From: Larix kaempferi
Lineage: Eukaryota > Streptophyta > Pinopsida > Pinales > Pinaceae
Assembly (NCBI GenBank): GCA_027924585.1
Contig: BSBM01001937.1
Coordinates: 372,001-436,000, forward strand
Direction of reading: 5' to 3'
Length of the DNA stretch: 64,000 nucleotides
This document shows, piece by piece, positions 20,766 to 31,049 of the stretch (position 1 is its first letter; each line of letters starts with the position of its first letter). Under the pieces are notes generated by a model. That model was not told where the DNA came from and made no database searches. It saw only the letters and a program-made list of their open reading frames with translations. Both the position numbers and the translations under genes were made by a program.

Positions 20766-22660
20766 TGTGAGGTCCGAAGCAGAGCTAAGGGCGAAATACA
20801 TTACTGGAATTTATATTCTATATATTGATACTTTTTATCGTTCAAAGCAACGACGAGGAAATGAAAAAATCACGAGCGTAGAATTGAGGATCACACTTGC
20901 ATGTCAAACATAACAATTTCTCAAATATATAATATATTCCTGAGGCAGGCATACCCATGCTTAGCAGCAAACAAACATGGCCACGAACAATACACATGGA
21001 TCCATGTCAAAAGTAAAATTTTCAGAAGTCTAAACATGCACTCTGATGAGTGCGAGAACAAGGTCTTCATCGAACTTCTTACATGGCAGTTTAATCTTGC
21101 GCAGCTCGGACAGTGCATCGATGAGTGATACAACTGTTTTTTCCAAGGTCTTCAATACAAACCGATGATATTACGAGTTTATATCATGCGGATAAATGAT
21201 TTGATGTTGAGCATAATAAAACACCATTTGATTATCGGTCATTGATGTATACCAGTAACAGATGCGAAGAGACCCATCGATAATGATGGACTTTAAAGTA
21301 CTGAGTACAAACTAGCAAGTGTGAATAGATGTTCTGAAGTTGAACACTTATAGAGTCAAATAATCAAGGGTCATTGATGTATATCCACTGTCATTTGCGA
21401 GGAAACCTGCCACTAATGACTGTAAGATCCAAGGTACTCTTGGGTTTCTAGATCCACGTCCTAGATGATGATTTGATGTCAATAGGAATAGATCCATCGC
21501 AAGGAGGGCATTGATGCATCCCACATCAGCGGATACCAAACAAATATCGATAGTCTAATATAATTTGGTAGAACTGCGAGATCCAACACTGTATAGACAC
21601 AAGGAAGGCCGACATGATTGGTCAGGAATATTTGAGGAATGACCGACTCGATTTGAACTTCCTTTGAACACATAACACGACGCAGAATGGACACTTGGCA
21701 ACATAGGACTTTGAGTAACCGACCTTAATGAAATCCGCTAATGCCAAATTCATTAACGAAAGCTCCATTGGCGACAGGAAGGATAACCCATCGGTGGAGA
21801 TTTGTTCAAAATATTGGTACAGTTTCCTAAGGGAAATGTAGATGGTGTACTGGTATCAGATACAAAATGATGTGACGCGTTCAAGGGCGACCAAGATTGA
21901 CTGTTGTCGTTTTCTTTGAAGTTTATAATATGAAGTGATTCAAGTCTCTTCCGTTTTTGGATTTTGGTGTTTTCCAATTTTTTTAACCTTTTTCATTTAT
22001 TAGCTTGAAAAAAGAATAAAACATGCTATTATGATACATTAGATGAAACGAGTGTCTCAAGGGCATGCACCTAAATGCCAAGGGCATGGTTCAGGTCAAG
22101 GCAAAGATCCATATTGCAAACAAGGGTTGAGCTAGTTATGTACACTCTTACAGATGTTTCCTCCATGGGTATGGGTCAAATATACAAAAGCAATGGTTTA
22201 TAGGCATCTTGTAACAGAAAGTGACTACAAAGACAAATACGTAACATAAGAAATAAGCAACGAAGCAGTTTGCACGGATGTTCAATTGGATATTTTAACA
22301 CATGCTTATGTAAAATGAGAAAAAATTGGGAGCCCATCAGGATATGGTCAGAAATGTATGAAAGAGAAATATGTGGTCTCAAACTCCAAGTCATGATGGG
22401 ACTAATAGGGCTCCCGGGCCTATGAGAATAACTCAGCATGGGCACCAAAATGGCAATGGGGTGCTGACTAGGGTGTCCCATGTTCAGTAGGCTCTTCTGT
22501 CAGAATGGTGGAAAATACAGATATGAAGGGCTGACCCATCAATTTTCAACAGGTTCGACCCTAAGGCAAGTTTGGGTTGCAAAAGGTTCAAATGCATCTT
22601 CAAAACGGGATGGCCTAAACCTATATGCAAGCTTCCAAATATATTAGATCAGATCGAGGA
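20766..22660 (-). other. Region between protease and 3' LTR, first block; pol not recognisable
   Basis: Where reverse transcriptase, RNase H and integrase would normally occupy 3 to 4 kb there are only about 1.9 kb. Frames are short; the longest minus-strand one (22176-22481, starting MGHPSQHPIAILVP) is also present in the second block at 26587-26892. Neither shows RT or integrase motifs. The two blocks match from about 21380 to 22700 against 25816 to 27190, so this sequence was already part of the family before duplication. Confidence 0.6.
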
Positions 22661-22669
22661 ACATGCAGA

Positions 22670-23080
22670 TCATGCTCCTATACTTGGGTCATATTTCTCC
22701 ATCAAGGGAAGATTTTGATCTGAATCTGCCGAAGTTATTTGAGTAGCTTGGTATGAAACTTCTAAGATAGATAGGGGTGATCCAAATGCTTGCCAACATT
22801 TAAATGACATTACACAAGCTGAGGTCCCTTCATCTACTATGGTTGGATAGATGTTCTTACAATGAGTTGTTACTTTAATTTGAAAATCAACTTTGGAAAG
22901 GATCGTATATATTAAATGGTTTATGTTTGATGTGATCAAAGTCTCATCGGATGGATCAACAACGCCAATTGTAGACAATAGTTCCTTTCTTTGCGCAGAA
23001 CGACATTGCAATACCTCCAAGGTCGACATGGCACATGGTACTTGAGCTAGGTCCTCAAGAACATTACCGTTCTGAGTAGC
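22670..23080 (-). pseudogene. Gypsy-type aspartic protease region, first block
   Basis: The frame reads ITSNINHLIYTILSKVDFQI, then KVTTHCKNIYPTIVDEGTSA and CVMSFKCWQAFGSP. This is the plant Gypsy retropepsin surround (hydrophobic-V-D-E-G-[AT]-S, then C-V-M-S...W...GSP) in place of the D-T/S-G triad of other retropepsins. Directly after GSPLS the usual downstream protease flap and second half are missing and the sequence passes into ILEVSYQATQIT. The domain is therefore internally truncated and cannot be a full protease. Confidence 0.75.
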
Positions 23081-25110
23081 TCACGTGTTAGGATTATGCA
23101 TTGTTTTACGTAGAACACCTTTGGGGGGGTATGGTACTAAGTTAGGATTATGCATTGTTTTACGTAGAACACCTTTGGGGGGGTATGGTACTAAGTCTAT
23201 GGCTGGTTTCTCAATGTAGAGATAACCAGTTGGTTGCGATTCCGATTGATCCGATGTATTAGGAGAGACATCATAAGAATCAAGTCTTGTTTGAATGTTC
23301 ATCTCATGATCACACATGAAGACATTGGCATTAGGATCATTGCCCCGAGGCGGTGCATTTGTTTTCCCAGAGTTGGCATTTTGCTTACTTTTGTATTTTT
23401 TCTTCTTTTCCTTAATGTCCTTGGACTCGACTATAAGGATTTCAGAATTCTGGGAAGGATTAGCACTTTGCTTACCCTTGTACTTCTTCTTCTTTCCTCT
23501 AAGGTCTATCGATGATACTGTGAAGATGTCAGAAGTGTTGGAAGAAGATGCCAGAAGTGTTGGAAGGATTAGCGGGTTGCTGCATTGCCTGGCCAGCTGT
23601 GGGTTGCAAATTCTGAATAGAAACTTGTCCCAAATGTGGGGTAATCTGTTCAAGTTGGTTGATGGAATCCATCATACCATTGACATGAGGTCCATGTGGC
23701 AGCCTAGCTGGATCAAACGCAGGTCTCGCAAGTTGGTTCCAAAAAGATTGGTTACTTCTTAGAACCTGACCACTCCATTGCAGAATGGGGTCAATGGTTG
23801 GATTTCCCCCTTGCGGAGTTAGGCCCAAAAATGATTGGTTACTTTCTAGAACCTGGAAACTCCAGTGATGTGGTCCTTGGGTGTGATAAGAATTCCAAGG
23901 TTGGTTTCCCCTTTTCGGAGACTGACCCCAAGAAGATTGGCTACTTCCTGGAACATGACCAATGGGTGTATTGCCTCCTTGCGGAGGTGGGGTCCAAGAA
24001 GATTGGTTACTTCCTAGATCCCAACCATACCATGGTGGTTGAACTAGTATTGAAAATCATTCCAAGGTCGACTTCCTCCTTGTGGAGGTGGCATCCAAAA
24101 ATATTGGTTACTTCCTGAATGTTGTCCATTCCATGGTGGAACAGGATGGATGGATGGATTGCCCCCTTGCGGAGGTATGCCCCAAAAAGATTGGTTACTT
24201 TCCGGAATTTGTTTCCTTGGTTTAGATAAGCGTTTCAAGGTTGATTTCCTCCTTGCGAAGGTGGGCCCCAAGAAGATTGGATACTCCCTGAAACCTCCCC
24301 ACTCCATTGCGGAATGAGGTTGATAGGTGGATTGTCGTTAGGCATTGTGCTAGGATAAGTCGGAGGATAACCCCTCAAGGAATTTCCACTAATCGGAGTA
24401 GCATATCCCCAATTGGCATAAATGTTCCATGGTTCATTGCTTTCGCTAGGAATATTACCAGTCCATGCTGAAGGGTTTCCCCATAAGTAGAATTTGGACA
24501 AGTGTTAGGCATACTAAGAGGATTCTAGTTTACTCATTGTGTGTGTTGACCTTGATTAGCCGAACCATATGGAAAACCAATGTTTGGTAAGGCACAACCT
24601 TCAGTAGGGATTCTTGCAGACGAAGTGGATGTATTGCTAGGATTGAAACCTGAAACTGTACCAACGAGCACTGATGTGCTGGTTGGACTTGTGCTACTAA
24701 CAGGTATACTAACTGTTGGGATTGATGTAGAGGCCAAATTAAAAGCATTGCTACCTCTAGCAACTGTTTGATGTTGCGACGATGTAGTCCCTTGTGTTCC
24801 TGATGAAGCGATAGGGTCACTTGTTGAATTTTGCATGTCATTCAAACTTTAAAAAAGAGGTTTGATATCATCAAGTGACTCACGGATAATAAGTACAATT
24901 GGTTTTAAAAGACTCATCAAAGGTGGAATTACATGAGCATTTGTGTGATTTTTCAATGTTTCAATTTCAACTAGAGTAAGATCATGAACTATGTCTGTAT
25001 TCAGTTCGTGATGTGATAATGAATGGTCAGGGTTTGTTTGATGTTGTTCTTCTCGAGTAATATTAATTGTATTTAAAATCAGTTATGTTTCCAAATCATT
25101 AGGATGTGGT
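23081..25110 (-). pseudogene. Gypsy gag-like polyprotein, first block, with Trp/Gly/Gln repeats
   Basis: Minus-strand pieces in order: an N-terminal part near 25080-24850 (homologous to 34400-34150); a Ser/Thr-rich stretch (24845-24534); then a run of about 30-residue repeats between about 24480 and 23650 built on SNQS-x-WG-x-PPQGGNP; then a Lys-rich stretch (LRGKKKKYKGKQ, KDIKEKKKKYKSKQ) near 23440-23520; then CDHEMNIQTRLDSYDVSPNT, leading into protease. The Lys-rich part could bind nucleic acid. No CCHC knuckle is visible. A 54-bp in-frame tandem duplication (VPYPPKGVLRKTMHNPN twice) lies at about 23096-23204. Several stops and frameshifts are present. Confidence 0.68.
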
Positions 25111-25784
25111 TTTTGTATCTGTCTTTACAATGTAGCGGGGCTTTCAATTTTTGGTGAATCACCTCGTTTCCACCGTGATTGGTGGATCGGGAGAGTAGCC
25201 ACTTTTAGAAAGTTGATAAAATGATGTGTTTAAAATGGTATGCTTAATCAAACAATCCTAAAGCAGTCTAGACTCAACAAAAAGAAAAATTGTCCACATA
25301 GTAAAAAGTCCTATAGATCTAAGCAAGCACACTACTTTTCCAAAGAGACGAAGCTAAGTGAAAAGTTGGGTTAGAGGGCCTTCCGAAACTAGTAGCTGCC
25401 GAGGGATCTCAAGTCTCAAACAATTTCTAGCAGCGAAGTATGAGAAACAATTACAATAAAATTTAATTGCCAGGAGTGCAAGCATTGGTTCCTGACCAAT
25501 CACCTTCCCAAGGAGTAAAAGTTCCAAAGTCTGTCTCAGGTATTGCAAGTGTTCCCTACTCACAATAGCCTATGTGATATCCTAGGAATAACCACTAAAG
25601 TTACCACTTCACAATCGATGGTCGCGAGAACAGTTGTAAGTCGAGGACAACTCTCATAACCAGGAACTCTAGAAACAATGATGTCACCCCAAGGACTTGT
25701 CACGGAACATAGAATCCCTCGATCAGCTCATGTCCCACTAAATAAGCAAGAGGGGGGAACCACTATTACTTATCCAGATTGACC
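25111..25784 (-). other. Sequence upstream of gag, first block
   Basis: It matches 34430-35095 of the second block closely (for example CCCCCCTCTTGCTTATTTAG in complement). It carries no long frame except 25354-25563 (69 codons), which is not recognised. It is probably 5' untranslated or early gag sequence. Confidence 0.55.
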
Positions 25785-25816
25785 TCGTGCTAATAGATGA
25801 AGTAGTTTGCTAGGAA
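25785..25816 (-). other. Junction between the two gag-protease blocks, with 24 nt of LTR end
   Basis: Read on the minus strand, the second block's post-protease sequence changes abruptly into CTAGCAAACTACTTCATCTATTAG. That is the U5 end of the LTR (compare the complement of 37464-37490), and it runs straight into the pre-gag sequence of the first block. No full LTR, primer site or leader separates the blocks. Confidence 0.75.
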
Positions 25817-27190
25817 ACTTGCCACTAATGACTGCAAGATCCAAGGTACTCTTGGGTTTCTAGATCCATGCCCTAGATGATGATTTGATGTCGATAGGAA
25901 TAGATCCATCGGAAGGATGGCATTAATGCATCCCACATCAATCGATACGAAACAAAGATCAATAGTTTGATATAATTTGGTGGAAGTGCAAGATCCAACA
26001 CTGTATACTGACACAAGGAAGATCGACATGATTGGTCAGAAATATTTGAGGAATGGTCGACTCGGTTTGAACTTCCCTTGAACACATAACACGACGCATA
26101 ATGGACACTTGGCAACATAGGACTTTGAGTAACCGATCTTAATGAAATCCACTAATGCCAGATGCATTAACGGAAGCTCCATTGGTGACAGGAAGGATAA
26201 CCCATATGTGGAGATCTGTTCAAAATACTGGTACAGTTTCCTAAGGCAAATGTAGATGGCGTACTGGCAGCGAATACAAAATGATGTGTCGTGTTCAAGG
26301 GCGACCAGGACTGATTGTTGCTGTTTTCATCGGAGTTTATAATATGAAGTGATTCAAGTCTCTTCTATTTTTGGATTTTTGTGTTTTCCATTTTTTTTAA
26401 CCTTTTTCATTTATTTGCTTGAAAAAAGAATAAAGCATGCTACGATACATTAGAGGAAACAAGTGTCTCAAGGGCATGCGCCTAAATGTCAAGGGCATGG
26501 GTTAGGCTAAGACAAAGATCCATATTGCAAATAAGGGCTGAGCTAGTTATGTACACTCTTACAGATGTTTCCTCCATGGGCATGGGTCAAATATACAGAA
26601 GCAATGGTTTGTAGGCATCTTGTAATAGAAAGTGACTGCAAAGGCAAATACGCAACATAAGCAATAAGCATCGAAGTAGTTTGCACAGATGTTCAAGTGG
26701 ATATTTTAACATATGCTTATATAAAATGACAAAAAAATGGAATCCCATCAGGATATGGTCAGAAATGTATGAAAGAGAAATATGTGGTCTCAGACTCCAA
26801 GTCATGATGGGACTAATAGGGCTCCCAGGCTTATGAGAATAACTCAGCGTGGGCACCAAAATGGCAACGGGGTCCTGACTAGGGTGTCCCATGTTTGGTA
26901 GGCTCTTCTGTCGGAATGGTGGAAAATATAGATATGAAGGGCTGACCCACCAATTTCCAACAGGTTTGACCTTATGGCAAGTCTGGGTTGCAAAAGGTTC
27001 AGATGCATCTTCACAAAGGGATACCCTAAACCTATATGCAACCTTCCAAATATATCAGATCAGATCGATGAACATGCAAATCATTTTCGTATACTTGGGT
27101 AGATTTAATCCAATTATGCTCCCAATGGCCCCACAAAAGATGTCCTTAGGTGGGTGCAACCAAATGTTCACAATTTCAGGGATATCTTCA
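25817..27190 (-). other. Region after protease, second block; pol not recognisable
   Basis: It parallels 21385-22660 of the first block throughout, with substitutions and small indels. Minus-strand frames (26587-26892, 26844-27041) show no known pol motif. Near 27190-27280 it holds an extra segment absent from the first block (frame reading IWAVRSLSSHDFLDYILS). Confidence 0.55.
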
Positions 27191-27192
27191 TC

Positions 27193-27630
27193 CTATGATA
27201 AAATGTAATCTAAGAAATCATGTGAGCTGAGAGATCTCACAGCCCAAATAGGCCTAGTGACCGTATCATATTCCTCCATCAAGGGAAGATTTTGATCCGA
27301 ATTTGCCGAATCTATTTGAGTAGCTTGGTATGAAACTTCTACGACAGTAGGGGTGATCCAAATGCTTGCCAACATTTAAATGACATTACACAAGCTGCGG
27401 TCCCTTCATCTATGATGGTTAGACATATTTTCTTACCATGAGTCGTTACTTTAATATGAAAAGAAACTTTGGAAAGGACCCTACATATTGAATGGTCTAT
27501 GTCTGATGTGATCAAAGTCGCATCGGGTGGATCAACAGTGCCAATTGTAGACAATAGTTCGTTTCTTTGCGCGGGCCAAGGCTGATATGGCACATGGTAC
27601 TTGAGCTAGGTCCTCAAGAACATTACTGTT
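27193..27630 (-). pseudogene. Gypsy-type aspartic protease region, second block
   Basis: The frame carries LSKVSFHIKVTTHGKKICLT, then IIDEGTAACVMSFKCWQAFG, parallel to the first block. The catalytic-region sequence is IIDEGT where the first block has IVDEGT. The same abrupt loss of the second protease half after GSP occurs here, so this truncation predates the duplication of the blocks. Confidence 0.75.
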
Positions 27631-28002
27631 TTGAGCAGCTCGCGTGTTAGGATTATGCATTGTTCTACGTAGTACACCTTTGGGGGGGTGTGGTACTAAG
27701 TCCATGGTTGGTTTCTCAATGTAGAGAGAACCACTTGGTTGTGATACCGATTGATCCAATGTACTAGGGGATACATCATAAGAATCAAGTCTTGTTTGAA
27801 TGTTCATCTCATGATCACACATGTAGACATTGGCATTTGGATCATTGCCCCCTTGTGGGGGGGTTGGATGGTTTCCCCCTCGCGGGGGAAATTGTGTCAA
27901 AATAGTGGGTTATTGTTTCCCATCGCATTGAAGCATAGTTGGTGCATCTCTTTCCTAGAGTTAGCATTTTGCTTACTCTTATATTTCTTCTTGTCCCTAA
28001 GG
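27631..28002 (-). pseudogene. Gypsy gag C-terminal part, second block
   Basis: It encodes CDHEMNIQTRLDSYDVSPST and the VPHPPKGVLRRTMHNPNT segment (once, not duplicated). Upstream it holds a Lys-rich stretch that starts in the DLRDKKKYKSK-like sequence at about 28000. The Trp/Gly/Gln repeat part and the Ser/Thr-rich part, about 1.2 to 1.3 kb in the first block, are absent because of the Copia-derived segment at 28003-34031. Confidence 0.7.
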
Positions 28003-28140
28003 TCTTATAACCTATCAAATATAAATGACGACACTTCCAATTGGAGGAATAATACATCTCTGTTGGGGATACAATAAAGTACAAATGTAATACATACAAT
28101 ATACAAGTGAATATCTTCCGAAGTTACAAATACATCAACA
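28003..28140 (-). repeat. Copia 3' LTR, 5' portion only
   Basis: On the minus strand, TGTTGATGTATTTGTAACTT follows a purine run (TAAGAGGGAG). It continues 138 bases to a TTATAA-containing stretch and then becomes Gypsy gag. The remaining LTR portion is not found here. Confidence 0.72.
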
Positions 28141-28429
28141 CTCCCTCTTAACTAGGAAGGTATTCTCTTGACACAAGTCATCAATACATATAGGCACAAG
28201 TCTTCAATACTGGCGCTGGATCATCGTCATTGGATCACTGGAGTATCATCGTCACTGTTGCTATACTCTTTATCTCGATCACTGGTGCTATCTCTTAATT
28301 CTTCTCGTCATAGGAAGTTCTCCAGAGCCAATTCTTTTTCATGCTGGATGTAGGCCTAGCCTCTTATAGGTCTTCATCATCTCTGCAAGTTGGCCATCCT
28401 GTGGAATCCTCGGGATTGATCACGTGCAT

Positions 28430-28900
28430 CAACAAAACCTCGAAAGAGCAGCCCAGGTCTGATTACGAGCTTACTGCTCAACATATCGGATCTCCCATGA
28501 TCTTTTACATGTGACCACCACAAAACCTCGAAACAGAATCCCATGACTTGTATGAGCACACATCTCAACCTATCGGATCTCCCAGGATCTTTTACATCTT
28601 GTTAGGCAAAACCTTAAAAGAGTGTCTTGCAACCTGCAAGATCTCTAAAGAGCATCCTAAGACTTTTACGAGCACATAGCTCAACCTATTGGATCTCCAG
28701 GACTGATTACATGCCTTATGTAGCAAAACCTCGAAAGAGCATCCCATGACTTTTACGAGCACACAGCTCAACCTATCAGATCTCCCATGATCTTTTCTAT
28801 GCTACCTATAGCAAAACCTCGAAAGAGCATCCTAGGACTTTTACAAGCATACAGCTCAACCTATCGGATCTCCCAGGATCTTTTCTATGCTACTTGCACA
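28430..28900. repeat. Tandem array, roughly 95-100-bp unit
   Basis: Successive copies share CAAAACCTCGAAAGAGCATC, then ACTTTTACGAGCAC and CTCAACCTATCGGATCTCCC. About five imperfect copies are visible in the non-coding part between RNase H and the polypurine tract of the Copia segment. Confidence 0.85.
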
Positions 28901-28929
28901 ACCTGTACACGGCCACGTAGTATCGACCT

Positions 28930-29260
28930 GATACTCATGATCCCACTGATCATCTTCTTCGCATGGAGCATCATCCTGATGCTCATGATCATACTAATCA
29001 TCATCATACAGTACATCCTCCTGATGCTCAACATCTGGAGCATCGACTTGATGCTCATCACATATGATCGTCCTGATCATCATCATACAACACATCATCC
29101 TGATGTACCACATATGGAGCATCGACCTAATGCTCACCACACATGATCGTCCTGATCATCATAGCATCATCCTGATACATATCATCACATGATCATCCTG
29201 ATCATCATCACAGCATCGTCTTGATGCATATCATCATCACATGATCATCCTCTTCAGATC
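28930..29260. repeat. Minisatellite built on GATCATC/CTGATG words
   Basis: Repeated words such as CATGATCATCCTGATCATCA and ATCATCCTGATGC alternate over about 330 bases, in several higher-order groupings. It directly follows the 95-100-bp array and lies in the 3' non-coding part of the Copia segment. Confidence 0.85.
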
Positions 29261-29493
29261 ATCTTATCGTCCACAGAGCACAACCCAGATGTACATCATA
29301 CAACACTTACACCACCGACATGGGAGAACACATCTACCACCATTCAGGGAAGGCTCCAACCCTTACTTTTTTACCATGGGAGAATATATCTACCACCATG
29401 TGAAAAATGGTTCAACAATTACATCATGACCATGGGAGAACGCATCTACAATCATGTCGAAAAGCCCATGTGCATCTGCGTCTTCCGGACTTA

Positions 29494-29955
29494 TCACTTC
29501 CCCTTGGAAGGAACCTCGATTTGAAGTACACCAAGTCTCTCTCTGAAGTACTTGAACTTCACTCTGGCTAGTGGTTTGGTCAACACATATGCAATCTGCT
29601 CATCGGTTGCAACATACTGGAGCTTCACTGCTCCTCTCTGCACCATAACCCTGATATAGTGATATTTGATCTCGATATGCTTCGACATGTCATGGAACAT
29701 TGGGTTCTCAAACAACTTCACACAACTCTAGTTGTCACAATAGAGATAAGTAGCATCCAACTGGAGATCAAATAAATCAGACAATAGCTTCCTTAGCCAT
29801 ACTGCCTCACAACTAGTCGAACAAGCTGCAACATACTTTGCTTCGGCTATACTCAGTGCTACGCATGATTGCTTCCTGCTAAACCAAGAGATCACACTTG
29901 ATCCCATACTGAACCAGCATCCCGAAGTGCTCTTCCTATCTAAAACACTGCCTGA
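29494..29955 (-). pseudogene. Copia RNase H
   Basis: The frame 29721-29494 reads KLFENPMFHDMSKHIEIKYH, then MVQRGAVKLQYVATDEQIAY and VLTKPLARVKFKYF, the classic C-terminal RNase H block of plant Copia pol. Upstream, SLGLAGSNHA, IAEAKYVAACS and EAVWLRKLL are readable near 29890-29780 but broken by stops and a TAG before SCVKLFENP. Confidence 0.88.
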
Positions 29956-30900
29956 CTAATCTGAATCAACATAACCCTTCAGGTTAAACTTTTGATTCGC
30001 ATCATACTTGAGCCCATAATCAATCGTACCCTTCAGGTACCTCAGAATATGCTTTACAACAATCAGGTGAACATGTCTAGGATCCGTCAGGAATTGGCTC
30101 AAGGTGTTCACTGAAAAGCAAATATCTGGTTTCGTGTTTGTCAGGTACATCAATGACCCAATCATCTGACGATACATAGTGGCATCAACCGACTCTGATG
30201 AAACATCACTCAATAGCTTCAGGTTCAATGCCATAGGTGTGGCCATGGCCTTGCAGTCCATTCTCCCAAACCGCTTCAGAATCTCTATTGCATACTTCCC
30301 TTGTCCAAGGAAGATTCCATCTGTACTCTGCCACACCTCCATACTTAGAAAGTAATGCATCATACCCAAGTCCTTTATCTCGAACTCGGCAGCAAGCTTC
30401 CTTTTCGTGTCGGCAATCAACCTATTCTCACCTGTCACAAACAGGTTATCCACATACAGTAGGAGTATCACTGGATTGCCTTCCTCAACCTTGTAGTAAT
30501 GTAGTAAAGGTTGGAATCCGCTTTACTCTTGGTAAATCCCAAACTGGACAGGAAGTTGTCTATCCTATCGTACCATGTCCTGGGTGCTTGCTTCAAGCCA
30601 TACAAGGATTTCTTCAATCCGCACGCATATGACTCCTTGTTATGTGTCTCAAAACCGAGTGGCTGCTCCACATACACTTCTTCTTCGACTACACCATTCA
30701 AGAAAGATGTCTTGACATCCATCTGGTGTATCTTCCACTTTATTACTACAACCAGAGCAAGTATTGTTCTGATGGAAGTGTATCTGGCTACAAGTGCAAA
30801 AAGTCTCTTCATAATCTATCCCTTCTTTCTAGGAGAAGCCACGAGCCACAAACCTTGCCTTGTATTTCTCTATGTTGCCATCTGCAGCATGCTTGATCTT
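29956..30900 (-). pseudogene. Copia reverse transcriptase with mutated catalytic motif
   Basis: The N-terminal part (30812-30468) contains HQMDVKTSFLNGVVEEEVYV with the first catalytic aspartate, and LKKSLYGLKQAPRTWYDRID. A one-base frameshift near 30470 leads into 30471-29956: LLLYVDNLFVTG, YFLSMEV, GSLMYLTNTKPDICFSVN and HILRYLKGTIDYGL. The catalytic YVDD reads YVDN, a loss of one metal-binding aspartate, so this enzyme would be inactive even without the frameshift. Confidence 0.92.
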
Positions 30901-31049
30901 GTATATCTACTTAGAAGTCACAACATCATTTTTCATGATCAACTGGTACTCCTCGATCATGGCAACCTTCCATTACTGCATCCCAGATCTTGGGAACTTC
31001 AGATTATTCAATATCTTCAATAGGTAGTTTTCTTGAACTTCGTTGCTGG

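Noticed and set aside
23316-23762. 148-codon plus-strand frame, and other plus-strand frames at 23.2-24.8 kb
   Set aside because: They are antisense to the gag repeats. Hydrophobic and repetitive runs arise from the complement of Lys- and Gln-rich codons.
28430-29260. CRISPR-like array
   Set aside because: Units are contiguous imperfect tandem repeats without unique spacers of constant length, and they lie inside a plant retroelement.
30511-31023. 170-codon plus-strand frame over the Copia RT
   Set aside because: It is antisense to clear reverse transcriptase motifs and has no similarity of its own that I can see.
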